32,822 bases of DNA, taken from assembly GCA_046726275.1 (NCBI GenBank), contig JBKPAF010000045.1, positions 1 to 32,822 on the forward strand, given 5' to 3'. Below are positions 14,329 to 21,531 of this stretch, piece by piece. A program made the translations under genes and the position numbers. Origin of the DNA: DASXTW01 sp046726275 (lineage in GTDB: Bacteria > Actinomycetota > UBA4738). Below the pieces are notes generated by a model. That model was not told where the DNA came from and made no database searches. It was given only the letters and a program-made list of their open reading frames with translations. The stretch's first letter is position 1; every line of letters starts with the position of its first letter.

Positions 14329-15033
14329 GTGAGGTACCGAGCCGTGTTCTTCGATGCCGGCGAGACCCTCGTGTATCCCCATCCCTCGTTCCCCGAGCTG
14401 CTGGCACAGATCCTCGCTCAGCATGGGCACACCGTGGATCCTGCCGAGATCAGAGACAAGGTGCACGTCGTTTCCTCGATCCTCACCGATGCCAGCCGCC
14501 GTGGCGAGCTGTGGTCGACGTCCAGGGAGCGCTCCGAACGTTTCTGGGCCAGGGTCTACACCACCCTCCTCGCGGAGCTCGGTCTCCCGCCGGCCGACGG
14601 GCTGAAGCGGGCCGTGTACGAGACATTCAGCGACCTGGCGAACTACCGCCTGTTTCCCGACGTCCTCTCCACGCTCGAACGGCTCGAAGCTGCCGGCCTC
14701 GCCCTGGGGGTCGTCTCGAACTTCGAGGAGTGGCTGGAAGGCCTCCTTGAGGCCTTGGGCGTCACCCGGTTCTTTGACGTCAGGATCATCTCCGGCGTCG
14801 AGGGCGTGGAGAAACCCGACCAGCGCATCTTCCGCCTGGCCCTTGATCGAACCGGTGTGCTCCCCGAGGAATCCGTCTACGTCGGGGACAGCCCCTCCTT
14901 CGACATCGACCCGGCCCGATCGGTTGGGATGTTCCCCGTCCTCATCGACCGGCGGGGACGGCATCCGGACCACTCCGGCATTCGGATCACGTCTCTCGAC
15001 CAGCTCCCCGGCACGATCGGACTGGCGGCGTGA
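14329..15033 (+). CDS. HAD-superfamily hydrolase (HDHD3/REG-2-like)
   Basis: This 234-residue protein has a Rossmann-fold HAD core with a helical cap at about residues 18-90. Motif I is FFDAGETL (nucleophile Asp9), motif II VVSNFEEW, motif III EKPDQRIF and motif IV VYVGDSPSFDIDPA. The second aspartate of motif I, normally DxD and the general acid/base of phosphatases, is Gly11 here, as in the HDHD3/REG-2-like branch. Strong phosphatase activity is therefore uncertain. Its stop overlaps the start of the DUF2203 gene by 4 bp (GTGA), so the two are co-translated. No substrate can be suggested. Confidence 0.85.
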   Translation: MRYRAVFFDAGETLVYPHPSFPELLAQILAQHGHTVDPAEIRDKVHVVSSILTDASRRGELWSTSRERSERFWARVYTTLLAELGLPPADGLKRAVYETFSDLANYRLFPDVLSTLERLEAAGLALGVVSNFEEWLEGLLEALGVTRFFDVRIISGVEGVEKPDQRIFRLALDRTGVLPEESVYVGDSPSFDIDPARSVGMFPVLIDRRGRHPDHSGIRITSLDQLPGTIGLAA

Positions 15034-15401
15034 GCACGGAACACGAGTACACGCCGGAAGAGGCGAACCGACTCCTGCCGTCTCTGTCGGAGTCCCTGCG
15101 GGACATCAAGCGGGCGAGAGAGACCATCCTGGCCGGGGCGGAGCTCATCCACCGGTCAGCGTCGCTGGACGGCGGCGGACAGGTCAGCCAGGAGTACTGG
15201 GACGCCCTTCAGGCCATGCGCAAGCGTCTGGAAGGTCTGGCCGAGCAGGGCATCGTCCTCCGTGACGCCGATTCGGGCCTGATCGACTTCCCCGCGCGCC
15301 GGGAGGGTCGCGACGTGTTCCTGTGTTGGCGGCTCGGCGAGGAACGAGTCGAGTACTGGCATCCACCCGAGACGGGATTCTCGGGCCGGCGCCCCCTGTG
15401 A
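15030..15401 (+). CDS. DUF2203 family protein
   Basis: This 123-residue soluble protein belongs to a conserved family of unknown function. Its markers are YTPEEANRLLPSLSESL at the N-terminus, a helical hairpin over about residues 20-75, and the conserved end ADSGLIDFPARREGRDVFLCWRLGE with VEYWHPPETGFSGRRPL. The Trp/His/Phe-rich C-terminus is typical. It is coupled by a GTGA overlap to the HAD gene upstream and lies 13 bp before the ABC exporter gene. No role is known to me. Confidence 0.85.
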   Translation: MSTEHEYTPEEANRLLPSLSESLRDIKRARETILAGAELIHRSASLDGGGQVSQEYWDALQAMRKRLEGLAEQGIVLRDADSGLIDFPARREGRDVFLCWRLGEERVEYWHPPETGFSGRRPL

Positions 15402-15414
15402 CAGACTGAGGCCA

Positions 15415-16338
15415 ATGGGAGGGGAGGCCATCGTCCTCCGTGGCTTGCGGAAGTCCTACGGGGACGTGCAGGCGGTGCGGGGGATCGGCCTGACCGTGGG
15501 GGAAGGCCAGGTATTCGCTCTCCTCGGCCCGAACGGGGCCGGAAAGACGACCACGGTGGAGATCCTCGAGGGCTACCGGCGCCGAGACGCCGGGGAGGTC
15601 GCCGTCCTGGGTCTGGACCCGAGCCGAGGGGGGCGGGCACTCAAGTCCCAGATCGGCATCGTTTTGCAGTCGACCGGCGTCGACCCCTACCTCACCGTGG
15701 ACGAGACCATCGACCTGTACCGGGCGGCGTATCCGAGGCCCCGCCCCCTGGACGAGATCGTCGAGCTGGTCGGGCTCAAGGAGAAACGGGGCGTCCGGGT
15801 AAGCAAGCTCTCCGGAGGTCAGCAACGACGATTGGACGTGGCGGTGGCGCTGGCGGGCGATCCCAGGCTGCTGTTCCTGGACGAACCGACTACCGGGTTC
15901 GACCCGTCAGCTCGCCGGAACGCCTGGCAGGTCGTGAAGAACCTGGCCGACCTGGGAAAGACGGTGTTCCTCACCACGCACTACATGGACGAGGCTCAGT
16001 ACCTCGCCGACGAGGTGGCGATCATCTCGGGAGGCCTCATCGTGGCCCAGGGGCCCCCGAGCACCCTGGCCGGGAGAGATACCGCAGCAACCCGGATCCG
16101 GTTCCGCCTTCCCTCAGGCGAGAGCCTTCCCGAGCACCTTCGCGCCCTGTCCAAGGCGGCTCAAGGAACGGTGGAGCTCACGACGGACGATCCGACCCGG
16201 ACCTTGTACGAGCTCACCGGATGGGCAGTGGCACATCACATCACCCTGGAGGGTCTGGAAGTCACCCGTCCCACCCTCGAAGACGTCTACCTCGAGATCA
16301 CCGCATCGGACGGTGGAGAGGCGCTTCCCGGTGAGTGA
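15415..16338 (+). CDS. ABC-2 type exporter ATP-binding protein (DrrA/CcmA family)
   Basis: This 307-residue cytoplasmic ATPase drives the membrane protein encoded next. Walker A is GPNGAGKTTTVEI (about residues 38-50), the signature is LSGGQQRRLDVAVALAG, Walker B is LLFLDEPTTGFDP and the switch His is in LTTHYMDEA. The roughly 80-residue C-terminal extension after residue 220, ending in EVTRPTLEDVYLEITA, is typical of the DrrA/NatA type used for drug, lipid or polysaccharide export. ATG 15415 is preceded by the weak -10-like CAGACT. The substrate is unknown. Confidence 0.92.
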   Translation: MGGEAIVLRGLRKSYGDVQAVRGIGLTVGEGQVFALLGPNGAGKTTTVEILEGYRRRDAGEVAVLGLDPSRGGRALKSQIGIVLQSTGVDPYLTVDETIDLYRAAYPRPRPLDEIVELVGLKEKRGVRVSKLSGGQQRRLDVAVALAGDPRLLFLDEPTTGFDPSARRNAWQVVKNLADLGKTVFLTTHYMDEAQYLADEVAIISGGLIVAQGPPSTLAGRDTAATRIRFRLPSGESLPEHLRALSKAAQGTVELTTDDPTRTLYELTGWAVAHHITLEGLEVTRPTLEDVYLEITASDGGEALPGE

Positions 16339-17131
16339 CCTCGGCCTCGCTCTGAAGCAGGTTCGCTACACGAACAAGGCGTTCTGGCGGAACCCGGCGT
16401 CGGCGTTCTTCACGTTCGCCTTCCCCCTCATGTTCCTGGTGATCTTCACCGTCCTGTTCGGGACGTCCGAGACCTGCATCGGAGAGGTGGTCCCCGGACG
16501 TGGATGCGTGGGCCAGACGGTGTCGACGTCGACGTTCTACGTGGCGAGCATCTCGGCCTTCTCCGTCATCACCGCCTGTTACACGAACATCGCCATCAGC
16601 ATCTCGTTCTCCCGAGATTCGGGCGTCCTCAAACGGATCAGAGGGACCCCGCTTCCCGGATGGGCATACCTGTTCGGCCGGATCGTCCACGCGATCTTCG
16701 TGGCCATCCTGCTTGTAGCGATCTGTGCCCTCTTCGGATGGGCCTTCTACGACGCCAAGCTTCCGACGACCTCGCTCGGCCCGTTCCTGCTCACCCTGGT
16801 CGTGGGCTCGGCGAGCTTCGCCGCGCTGGGTCTGGCCATCACGGCGGTGATCCCCAACGCGGACGCTTCCCCGGCGATCGTGAATGCGTCTATCCTCCCG
16901 CTCCTGTTCATCTCCGACGTTTTCATTCCCCTGGAGAACCCCCCGGCGTGGCTCGACATCATCGCCAGGATCTTCCCGGTGAAACACTTCGTGGAAGGGA
17001 TGCTCGCGTCCTACTTCCCCGTCCCCGGTCAATCCTCGATACGGACCGGCGACCTATTGATCGTCGGCCTGTGGGGGCTCGCCGGAGTGCTGCTGGCGAT
17101 CCGGTACTTCTCGTGGGAGCCACGTCGGTAG
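16331..17131 (+). CDS. ABC-2 type transporter permease
   Basis: This integral membrane protein of about 266 residues is the partner of the ATPase upstream. It has an amphipathic N-terminus, then about six hydrophobic segments in the ABC2_membrane pattern. These include FFTFAFPLMFLVIFTVLF, the region after CYTNIAIS, the conserved cytoplasmic LKRIRGTPLPGWAYL loop, and NPPAWLDIIARIFPVKHFVEG before the last helix. GTG 16331 is chosen because GGAGAGG is 9 nt upstream; an in-frame GTG at 16313 would add six residues without a good ribosome site. The gene overlaps the ATPase stop by 8 bp, so the pair is translationally coupled. Confidence 0.9.
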   Translation: MSDLGLALKQVRYTNKAFWRNPASAFFTFAFPLMFLVIFTVLFGTSETCIGEVVPGRGCVGQTVSTSTFYVASISAFSVITACYTNIAISISFSRDSGVLKRIRGTPLPGWAYLFGRIVHAIFVAILLVAICALFGWAFYDAKLPTTSLGPFLLTLVVGSASFAALGLAITAVIPNADASPAIVNASILPLLFISDVFIPLENPPAWLDIIARIFPVKHFVEGMLASYFPVPGQSSIRTGDLLIVGLWGLAGVLLAIRYFSWEPRR

Positions 17132-17205
17132 CCTCGACCGAGGGCAAGTGATACGCTCCGCGATCGTCCGGCCTGGTACTGCCCGGGGGACAGAGGAGGA
17201 GCAGA

Positions 17206-18051
17206 ATGAAGAAGATCTCGAGGGTTCTCGTCCTGGTCGCCCTGGGCGCGCTCGTGCTCGCGGCCTGCGGGGAGGACACCACAGTCAGCCCACCAGCTCA
17301 GACCACTGGGGGTGGCACTTGCGACAGCCCTCCCGTGAAGCAGGCTGGAACACTCACGGTCGCAGCTGAGCACCCCTACTACCCGCCATTCCTCATCGGC
17401 GAGCAGGCCAGTCCGACAGGATTCGAGGCGGACGTGATCAATGGCATCGCCCAGCGGCTGGGCGGGCTCCAGGTCAAGTGGGTCAATATCGCCTTCGACC
17501 AGCTCTATGCGCCCGGAGTGAAGAACTGGGACGTCGGTGTGAGCGAGATCACCATCACGCCAGAGCGGGACCAGGCCGTCGACTTCAGCGCTCCGTACTT
17601 CGACGCGAACCAGGGGATCCTGGTCAAGTCGGACAGCAAGTACGCCAGCGCTACGAGCACCGATCAGCTATTGGACGCGAAGTTCGGGGCGGAAGCCGGC
17701 ACGACCGGGCTCGACTACATTAATCAGCACGTCAAGCCACAGAAGGACGTCAGTCAGTTCGACACCACCGACGCCGCCGCTCAGGCCTTGAAGGTCGGGA
17801 CCATCGACATCCAAGTGATCGACGTTCCCATCGCTATCGGCATCATCCAGGGATCCGACGTCCCGCTGAAGGTGATCGGGGAATTCATCACCAACGAGCA
17901 GTACGGGCTCGCTATGGAGGAGGGCAGTGCGCTCAAGCAGTGTGTCGACCAGGCCATCAACGACCTGAAGACATCCGGGGAGCTGGAGAAGGCTCAGCTC
18001 GAGTTCTTCCCGGGGAGCACTCCTCTCCCTGAGTTCAAGGCCACAGCCTAG
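17206..18051 (+). CDS. Polar amino-acid ABC transporter substrate-binding lipoprotein
   Basis: This 281-residue extracellular binding protein is anchored by a lipid. The signal MKKISRVLVLVALGALVLAAC ends in the lipobox LAAC (Cys21). The SBP_bac_3 fold follows: GTLTVAAEHPYYPPFLIG at the start of lobe 1, FEADVINGIAQRLG, the conserved VGVSEITITPERDQAVDFS and the hinge region near LDAKFGAEAGTTGLDYI. These match binding proteins for polar amino acids such as Gln, His, Arg or cystine, but the ligand cannot be told. A strong AGGAGG lies just before the ATG. It is followed by its permease and ATPase in the same direction. Confidence 0.93.
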   Translation: MKKISRVLVLVALGALVLAACGEDTTVSPPAQTTGGGTCDSPPVKQAGTLTVAAEHPYYPPFLIGEQASPTGFEADVINGIAQRLGGLQVKWVNIAFDQLYAPGVKNWDVGVSEITITPERDQAVDFSAPYFDANQGILVKSDSKYASATSTDQLLDAKFGAEAGTTGLDYINQHVKPQKDVSQFDTTDAAAQALKVGTIDIQVIDVPIAIGIIQGSDVPLKVIGEFITNEQYGLAMEEGSALKQCVDQAINDLKTSGELEKAQLEFFPGSTPLPEFKATA

Positions 18052-18096
18052 GATCGAAGGTGTGAAGGAAGGAGTCACGGAGGGCTGCTCGGATTG

Positions 18097-18984
18097 ATGC
18101 AGCCCTCGTCGGCACCGGCTCCTCTTCCGGTGCCGCCGGCCCGTCGTTCACGGATGCTCCGTGGAGAGAAGCGAGGTATCTGGGTCGCGACGATCAGCTC
18201 GATTGCGATCATCGGACTCCTCGTCCTCGTAGTCGTCCTGGCGCCGGGATCCGACCAGGTCGGCAAGTTCCTGTTCTCCCGTAGACACCTGAAGGGCGCG
18301 ATCCTCGGCACCGACCTGACGGAACCCGTGCCGGTGGCGTTCTTCAAGGTCACCGTGCGTATGTTCCTGTTGGCCGAAGCGCTCGTTCTCGTGCTCGCGC
18401 TCTTTCTCGCCATAATTCGAAGCCTGCCGGGACCTGCCTTCCTGCCGTTCCGGATCCTAGCCATTGCCTACATCGACCTGTTCCGTGGCATCCCCCTCCT
18501 CCTGGTGATGGCAATCATCGGGTTCGGGCTGCCCGGGATGAACCTGGGCTTCATCTCCCGCCAGTCGCAGTTCGTCTATGGCGTTGCGGCGTTGACCCTC
18601 GTGTATTCGGCCTATGTGGCCGAGGTGTACCGGGCGGGGATCGAGTCGGTCCATCAGAGCCAGACCGCGGCGGCACGATCCCTGGGGCTTTCCCGCGGCC
18701 AGGCTCTGCGGTACGTGATCCTCCCTCAGGCCATCCGGAGGGTGATCCCGCCGCTGCTGAACGACTTCATCGGCCTCCAGAAGGACACAGCGCTCGTGGC
18801 TTTCATCGGGCTGGTAGAGGTGGTTCGGACCGCCCAGGGGTACTCGACGACCTACTTCAACTTCGCCGGATACACGGTCGCGTCCGCCCTGTTCATCCTG
18901 ATCACGATCCCGCTGGCGCGGCTGACGGACTGGCTGATCGCTCGAGACCAGCGCAAGATGAGGGCCACGGGGGGCGTTCGGTGA
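18097..18984 (+). CDS. Polar amino-acid ABC transporter permease (HisM/GlnP family)
   Basis: This membrane protein of about 295 residues is the only permease of the importer and probably works as a homodimer. An N-terminal Pro-rich cytoplasmic stretch and one hydrophobic segment (about residues 30-50) precede the family's usual five-helix core from about residue 85. IDLFRGIPLLLVMAIIGFGL and the EAA loop VYRAGIESVHQSQTAAARSL with SLGLSRGQALRYVILPQA are clear. TTG 18094 is an alternative start one codon upstream. Its stop overlaps the ATPase GTG by 4 bp. Confidence 0.92.
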   Translation: MQPSSAPAPLPVPPARRSRMLRGEKRGIWVATISSIAIIGLLVLVVVLAPGSDQVGKFLFSRRHLKGAILGTDLTEPVPVAFFKVTVRMFLLAEALVLVLALFLAIIRSLPGPAFLPFRILAIAYIDLFRGIPLLLVMAIIGFGLPGMNLGFISRQSQFVYGVAALTLVYSAYVAEVYRAGIESVHQSQTAAARSLGLSRGQALRYVILPQAIRRVIPPLLNDFIGLQKDTALVAFIGLVEVVRTAQGYSTTYFNFAGYTVASALFILITIPLARLTDWLIARDQRKMRATGGVR

Positions 18985-19736
18985 CCGACGACGGCGAGGC
19001 CCTTCGCCTCGAAGGAGTCCACAAGTCCTACGAGGACCTTCAGGTGCTCAAGGGGATCGATCTCGCCGTGGCGGATCACGAGGTGATCTGTCTCATCGGC
19101 GCCTCCGGCTCGGGGAAGTCCACCATGCTCAAGTGCGTCAATCTCCTCGAGCCCATCGACCACGGGCGGATCTTCGTGGAGGGGGAGGAGATCACCGCAG
19201 ATGGCGTGGACGTCAACCGGATCCGGCGGCACATCGGCATCGTGTTCCAGGCGTTCAATCTGTTCCCGCACATGACGGTGATGCGCAACGTCACGCTTGC
19301 TCCCATGAAGGTCCTAGGGCTTTCCCGAGAGAAGGCTGAGACAGAGGCGGCCGAGCTCCTCAGGAGGTTCGGACTGCTGGACAAGAAGGACGAGTATCCT
19401 GACCGGCTCTCCGGTGGCCAGCAGCAACGGGCGGCCATCGCCCGTGCCCTGGCCATGAATCCCGACATCATGCTGCTGGACGAGATCACCAGCGCCCTCG
19501 ACCCCGAGCTCGTAGCCGAGGTGCTGAACGTGATCAGGGGCCTGGCTCAGGTAGGCATGACGATGCTCATCGCCACCCACGAGATGGGGTTCGCCAGGGA
19601 CATCGCCAGTCGCGTGTGCTTCTTGGACGCAGGGGTCCTCCTGGAAGAAGGACCGCCCGACCAGATCTTCAGCGAACCACAGAACCCGCGAACCAGGTCC
19701 TTCCTCCAGCGGATCATCGAAGCCGGCCGTCTGTAG
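18981..19736 (+). CDS. Polar amino-acid ABC transporter ATP-binding protein (GlnQ/HisP family)
   Basis: This 251-residue ATPase belongs to the polar amino-acid importer. Walker A is GASGSGKST, the Q loop lies in GIVFQAFNLFPHMTV, the signature is LSGGQQQRAAIARALA, Walker B is IMLLDEITSALDPE and the switch His is in IATHEMGFA. The Walker B sequence DEITSALD, instead of the usual DEPTSALD, is a small variation in this family. GTG 18981 overlaps the permease stop (GTGA). The gene ends only 4 bp from the converging HNH gene with no visible terminator between them. Confidence 0.94.
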   Translation: MTDDGEALRLEGVHKSYEDLQVLKGIDLAVADHEVICLIGASGSGKSTMLKCVNLLEPIDHGRIFVEGEEITADGVDVNRIRRHIGIVFQAFNLFPHMTVMRNVTLAPMKVLGLSREKAETEAAELLRRFGLLDKKDEYPDRLSGGQQQRAAIARALAMNPDIMLLDEITSALDPELVAEVLNVIRGLAQVGMTMLIATHEMGFARDIASRVCFLDAGVLLEEGPPDQIFSEPQNPRTRSFLQRIIEAGRL

Positions 19737-19740
19737 GCGG

Positions 19741-20922
19741 CTACGGGGGAGCTCGATCCTCTGGCGGTGAGCCGTCGGATCGTCGAAAGACGGGGCGGCC
19801 GTGAACCATCTCCAGACAGAAGCCGCCAGGATCGTGGATCAACCGGTGGTGGCGCCGGCACAACAGCACGAGGTTGTCCAGGGCCGTGCGTCCGCCGTCG
19901 GCCCAATGCACCACGTGGTGGGCGTCGCACCACGGGTGAGGATGGTCACAGCTGGGGAAGCGGCAGGTCCGATCCCGAACCACAACCGCTCGCCGCATCG
20001 GCGCCGGCACGACGGGTGTCCTTCGCCCGACGTCCAGAGGCTCTGACTCGGGGCCGAGCACGACTCGGGCCACGGAGGCGTCGCAAGCCAACAGCTTCGC
20101 GATCCACGGCAAGACCGGCCCGGTGTGATCGAATTCGCTCGTTCCTTCCAGTCCTTTGAGAGCGTGGAGGTCCACGGTCACCGTCACATGGGGACGCTCT
20201 CCAGCCACAGCTGGTCGATCCAGTCGATCGAGCCACTGACGGCACACCTCACCCAGTGCGTCTGCTCGTCGCTGAGCTGGCGTCCTCGCGTCTTCGGAGT
20301 CACGCCTTCGCGCGTCGGCGTCCTGAACGGCCCGCAGAGCCGTCATCAGCGTCTCGCCGGTCTCGCGATCGAGGTCGCCGTCGACCCGGACCATTCCGTC
20401 CAAAAGCGGAGAGACATGGAGCCTTCGTTGCAACCATTGTCGCTCTGCCTCGTCTTTCGCCGAATCGAGACCCTGCTTCCAATACGCCACCACGCGGTGG
20501 AGTTCAGTGGCGCTGTGCCGAGACGCCGCCTCCAGCAGAACCGGCTCGTGATCGGCAAAGACCTCAGGGTCAGCCTCATGCGCCGAGGCGAGAACCCGGA
20601 CGACATCGCGGGACAGGTCGCCGGAGGCGAACGCCTCTTGCGTACGAGGCATCTGACTCAGTGCCCGCGCGGTCCGTACCTGCTCTCTTGCCGACCCCCC
20701 ACCGTCCCCGAAGCGATGCCTGAGCCATGACGCCGTCGAAAGATATCCTTCGGATTGGAAGTTCGCCCGACGATCGATCTCCGCCAGATACCGAAGGTGC
20801 TGGGCCTCGAGGACCCGCCTGGCGTGCTGGATCTCGGCGAACTCCTCTTCGAGCCGCGCATCGGGAAGCTCAACGCAATCCAGCGCCGCCAGCTCGTCCA
20901 GAGCCGACCGCAGCTCGCTCAC
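19741..20922 (-). CDS. DUF222 / 13E12-repeat family HNH endonuclease
   Basis: This 393-residue protein has an N-terminal DUF222 region (about residues 10-290, helical) and a C-terminal HNH nuclease domain. The HNH part reads RTCRFPSCDHPHPWCDAHH, then HWADGGRTALDNLVLLC and RRHHRLIH, so the zinc cysteines, catalytic His, central Asn and final His are all present. Such genes are multicopy in mycobacteria (13E12 family). Their function is unsettled, but several there carry LexA boxes. Here a perfect LexA-type palindrome lies 8 nt before GTG 20922, so DNA damage induction is likely. Nuclease activity itself is inferred. Confidence 0.92.
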   Translation of the reverse strand: MSELRSALDELAALDCVELPDARLEEEFAEIQHARRVLEAQHLRYLAEIDRRANFQSEGYLSTASWLRHRFGDGGGSAREQVRTARALSQMPRTQEAFASGDLSRDVVRVLASAHEADPEVFADHEPVLLEAASRHSATELHRVVAYWKQGLDSAKDEAERQWLQRRLHVSPLLDGMVRVDGDLDRETGETLMTALRAVQDADARRRDSEDARTPAQRRADALGEVCRQWLDRLDRPAVAGERPHVTVTVDLHALKGLEGTSEFDHTGPVLPWIAKLLACDASVARVVLGPESEPLDVGRRTPVVPAPMRRAVVVRDRTCRFPSCDHPHPWCDAHHVVHWADGGRTALDNLVLLCRRHHRLIHDPGGFCLEMVHGRPVFRRSDGSPPEDRAPP

Positions 20923-20930
20923 GGCCTATC

Positions 20931-20948
20931 CTCGAACATGTGTTCGAG
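20931..20948. promoter_or_regulatory. SOS box (LexA operator) of the HNH/DUF222 gene
   Basis: CTCGAACA-TG-TGTTCGAG is a perfect 8-bp inverted repeat whose core CGAACATGTGTTCG fits the LexA consensus of actinobacteria and Bacillus (CGAAC-N4-GTTCG). It begins 8 nt upstream of the HNH start codon, where it would cover the promoter. Confidence 0.85.
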
Positions 20949-21011
20949 CCTAGGAGTCTCGAATCAGCATGTCTATGAACAACCTCACAAATGAGGAAAG
21001 AACTCGAGAAA

Positions 21012-21469
21012 TCAGGCGGGAAGCGGACCGGGCTCAACGCCATAGAGCATCACCATGGGCTGATCCCCCGTAGGTCTGCATCGCGCCGGAATCCGCGTGC
21101 CCGTGAACTCCTCGGCCCATCGCCAGCCCGACATGTAGCCCCCGACCCCGGGCAAGGCCTCGCCGACCTCACGATCGGCTGGCCGGATGGGTCGAGGACC
21201 CTGCCCTCGGCGAAGGAATATCCCTCCTGCCACAGGACCAGCCGGTCGGCGCCCATGCTTTGAGTGAACAGGCATTCATCCCGTTCCACGAGGATGCCGG
21301 ACACGCCGGTCTTGGGAACGAGATCGGTCGACCACGTGGGGAAGAAGACCTCTCCCGCCGAAGAGCTGCTCTGCGCGACTCGAACAGCCGCCTCGTCCCC
21401 CCTCGCGCATGCCGTGGCGATCCAGGCCGCCACGAGCAACCCCAGCGGGACGACAGCCACCTTTCTCAT
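21012..21469 (-). pseudogene. Small lipoprotein gene interrupted by an apparent frameshift
   Basis: The N-terminal part, from ATG 21469, encodes a signal peptide MRKVAVVPLGLLVAAWIATAC (lipobox ATAC) and then a plausible secreted domain up to GRVLDPSGQPI. From about 21183 this frame turns into an Arg/Ser/Pro-rich sequence, while the frame shifted by -1 becomes protein-like (REVGEALPGVGGYMSGWRW, EEFTGTRIPARCRPTGD) and stops at 21012. One missing base, or a sequencing error, around 21180-21190 explains this. Restored, it would be about 150 residues. TATACC lies 7 nt before the ATG. I do not recognise a function. Confidence 0.6.
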
Positions 21470-21476
21470 CCACGAA

Positions 21477-21482
21477 GGTATA
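21477..21482 (-). promoter_or_regulatory. Putative -10 box of the small lipoprotein gene
   Basis: Minus-strand TATACC lies 7 nt before ATG 21469, matching the spacing seen at the window's other leaderless-type starts. Confidence 0.4.
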
Positions 21483-21517
21483 CCGAAGCGGACCCCCGGC
21501 CTGTCATCACCCCCGCC

Positions 21518-21523
21518 TACAAT
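21518..21523 (+). promoter_or_regulatory. Putative -10 box of uvrB
   Basis: TACAAT lies 8 nt before ATG 21532, in the 10-mer CTACAATCGA that also occurs before polA. The spacing supports ATG 21532 over ATG 21526, which is only 2 nt from the box. Confidence 0.5.
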
Positions 21524-21531
21524 CGATGGAC

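Noticed and set aside
21470..21531. LexA box before uvrB, and likewise before uvrA (26808-26905) and uvrC (31446-31526)
   Set aside because: No CGAAC-N4-GTTCG or near match was found in these intervals.
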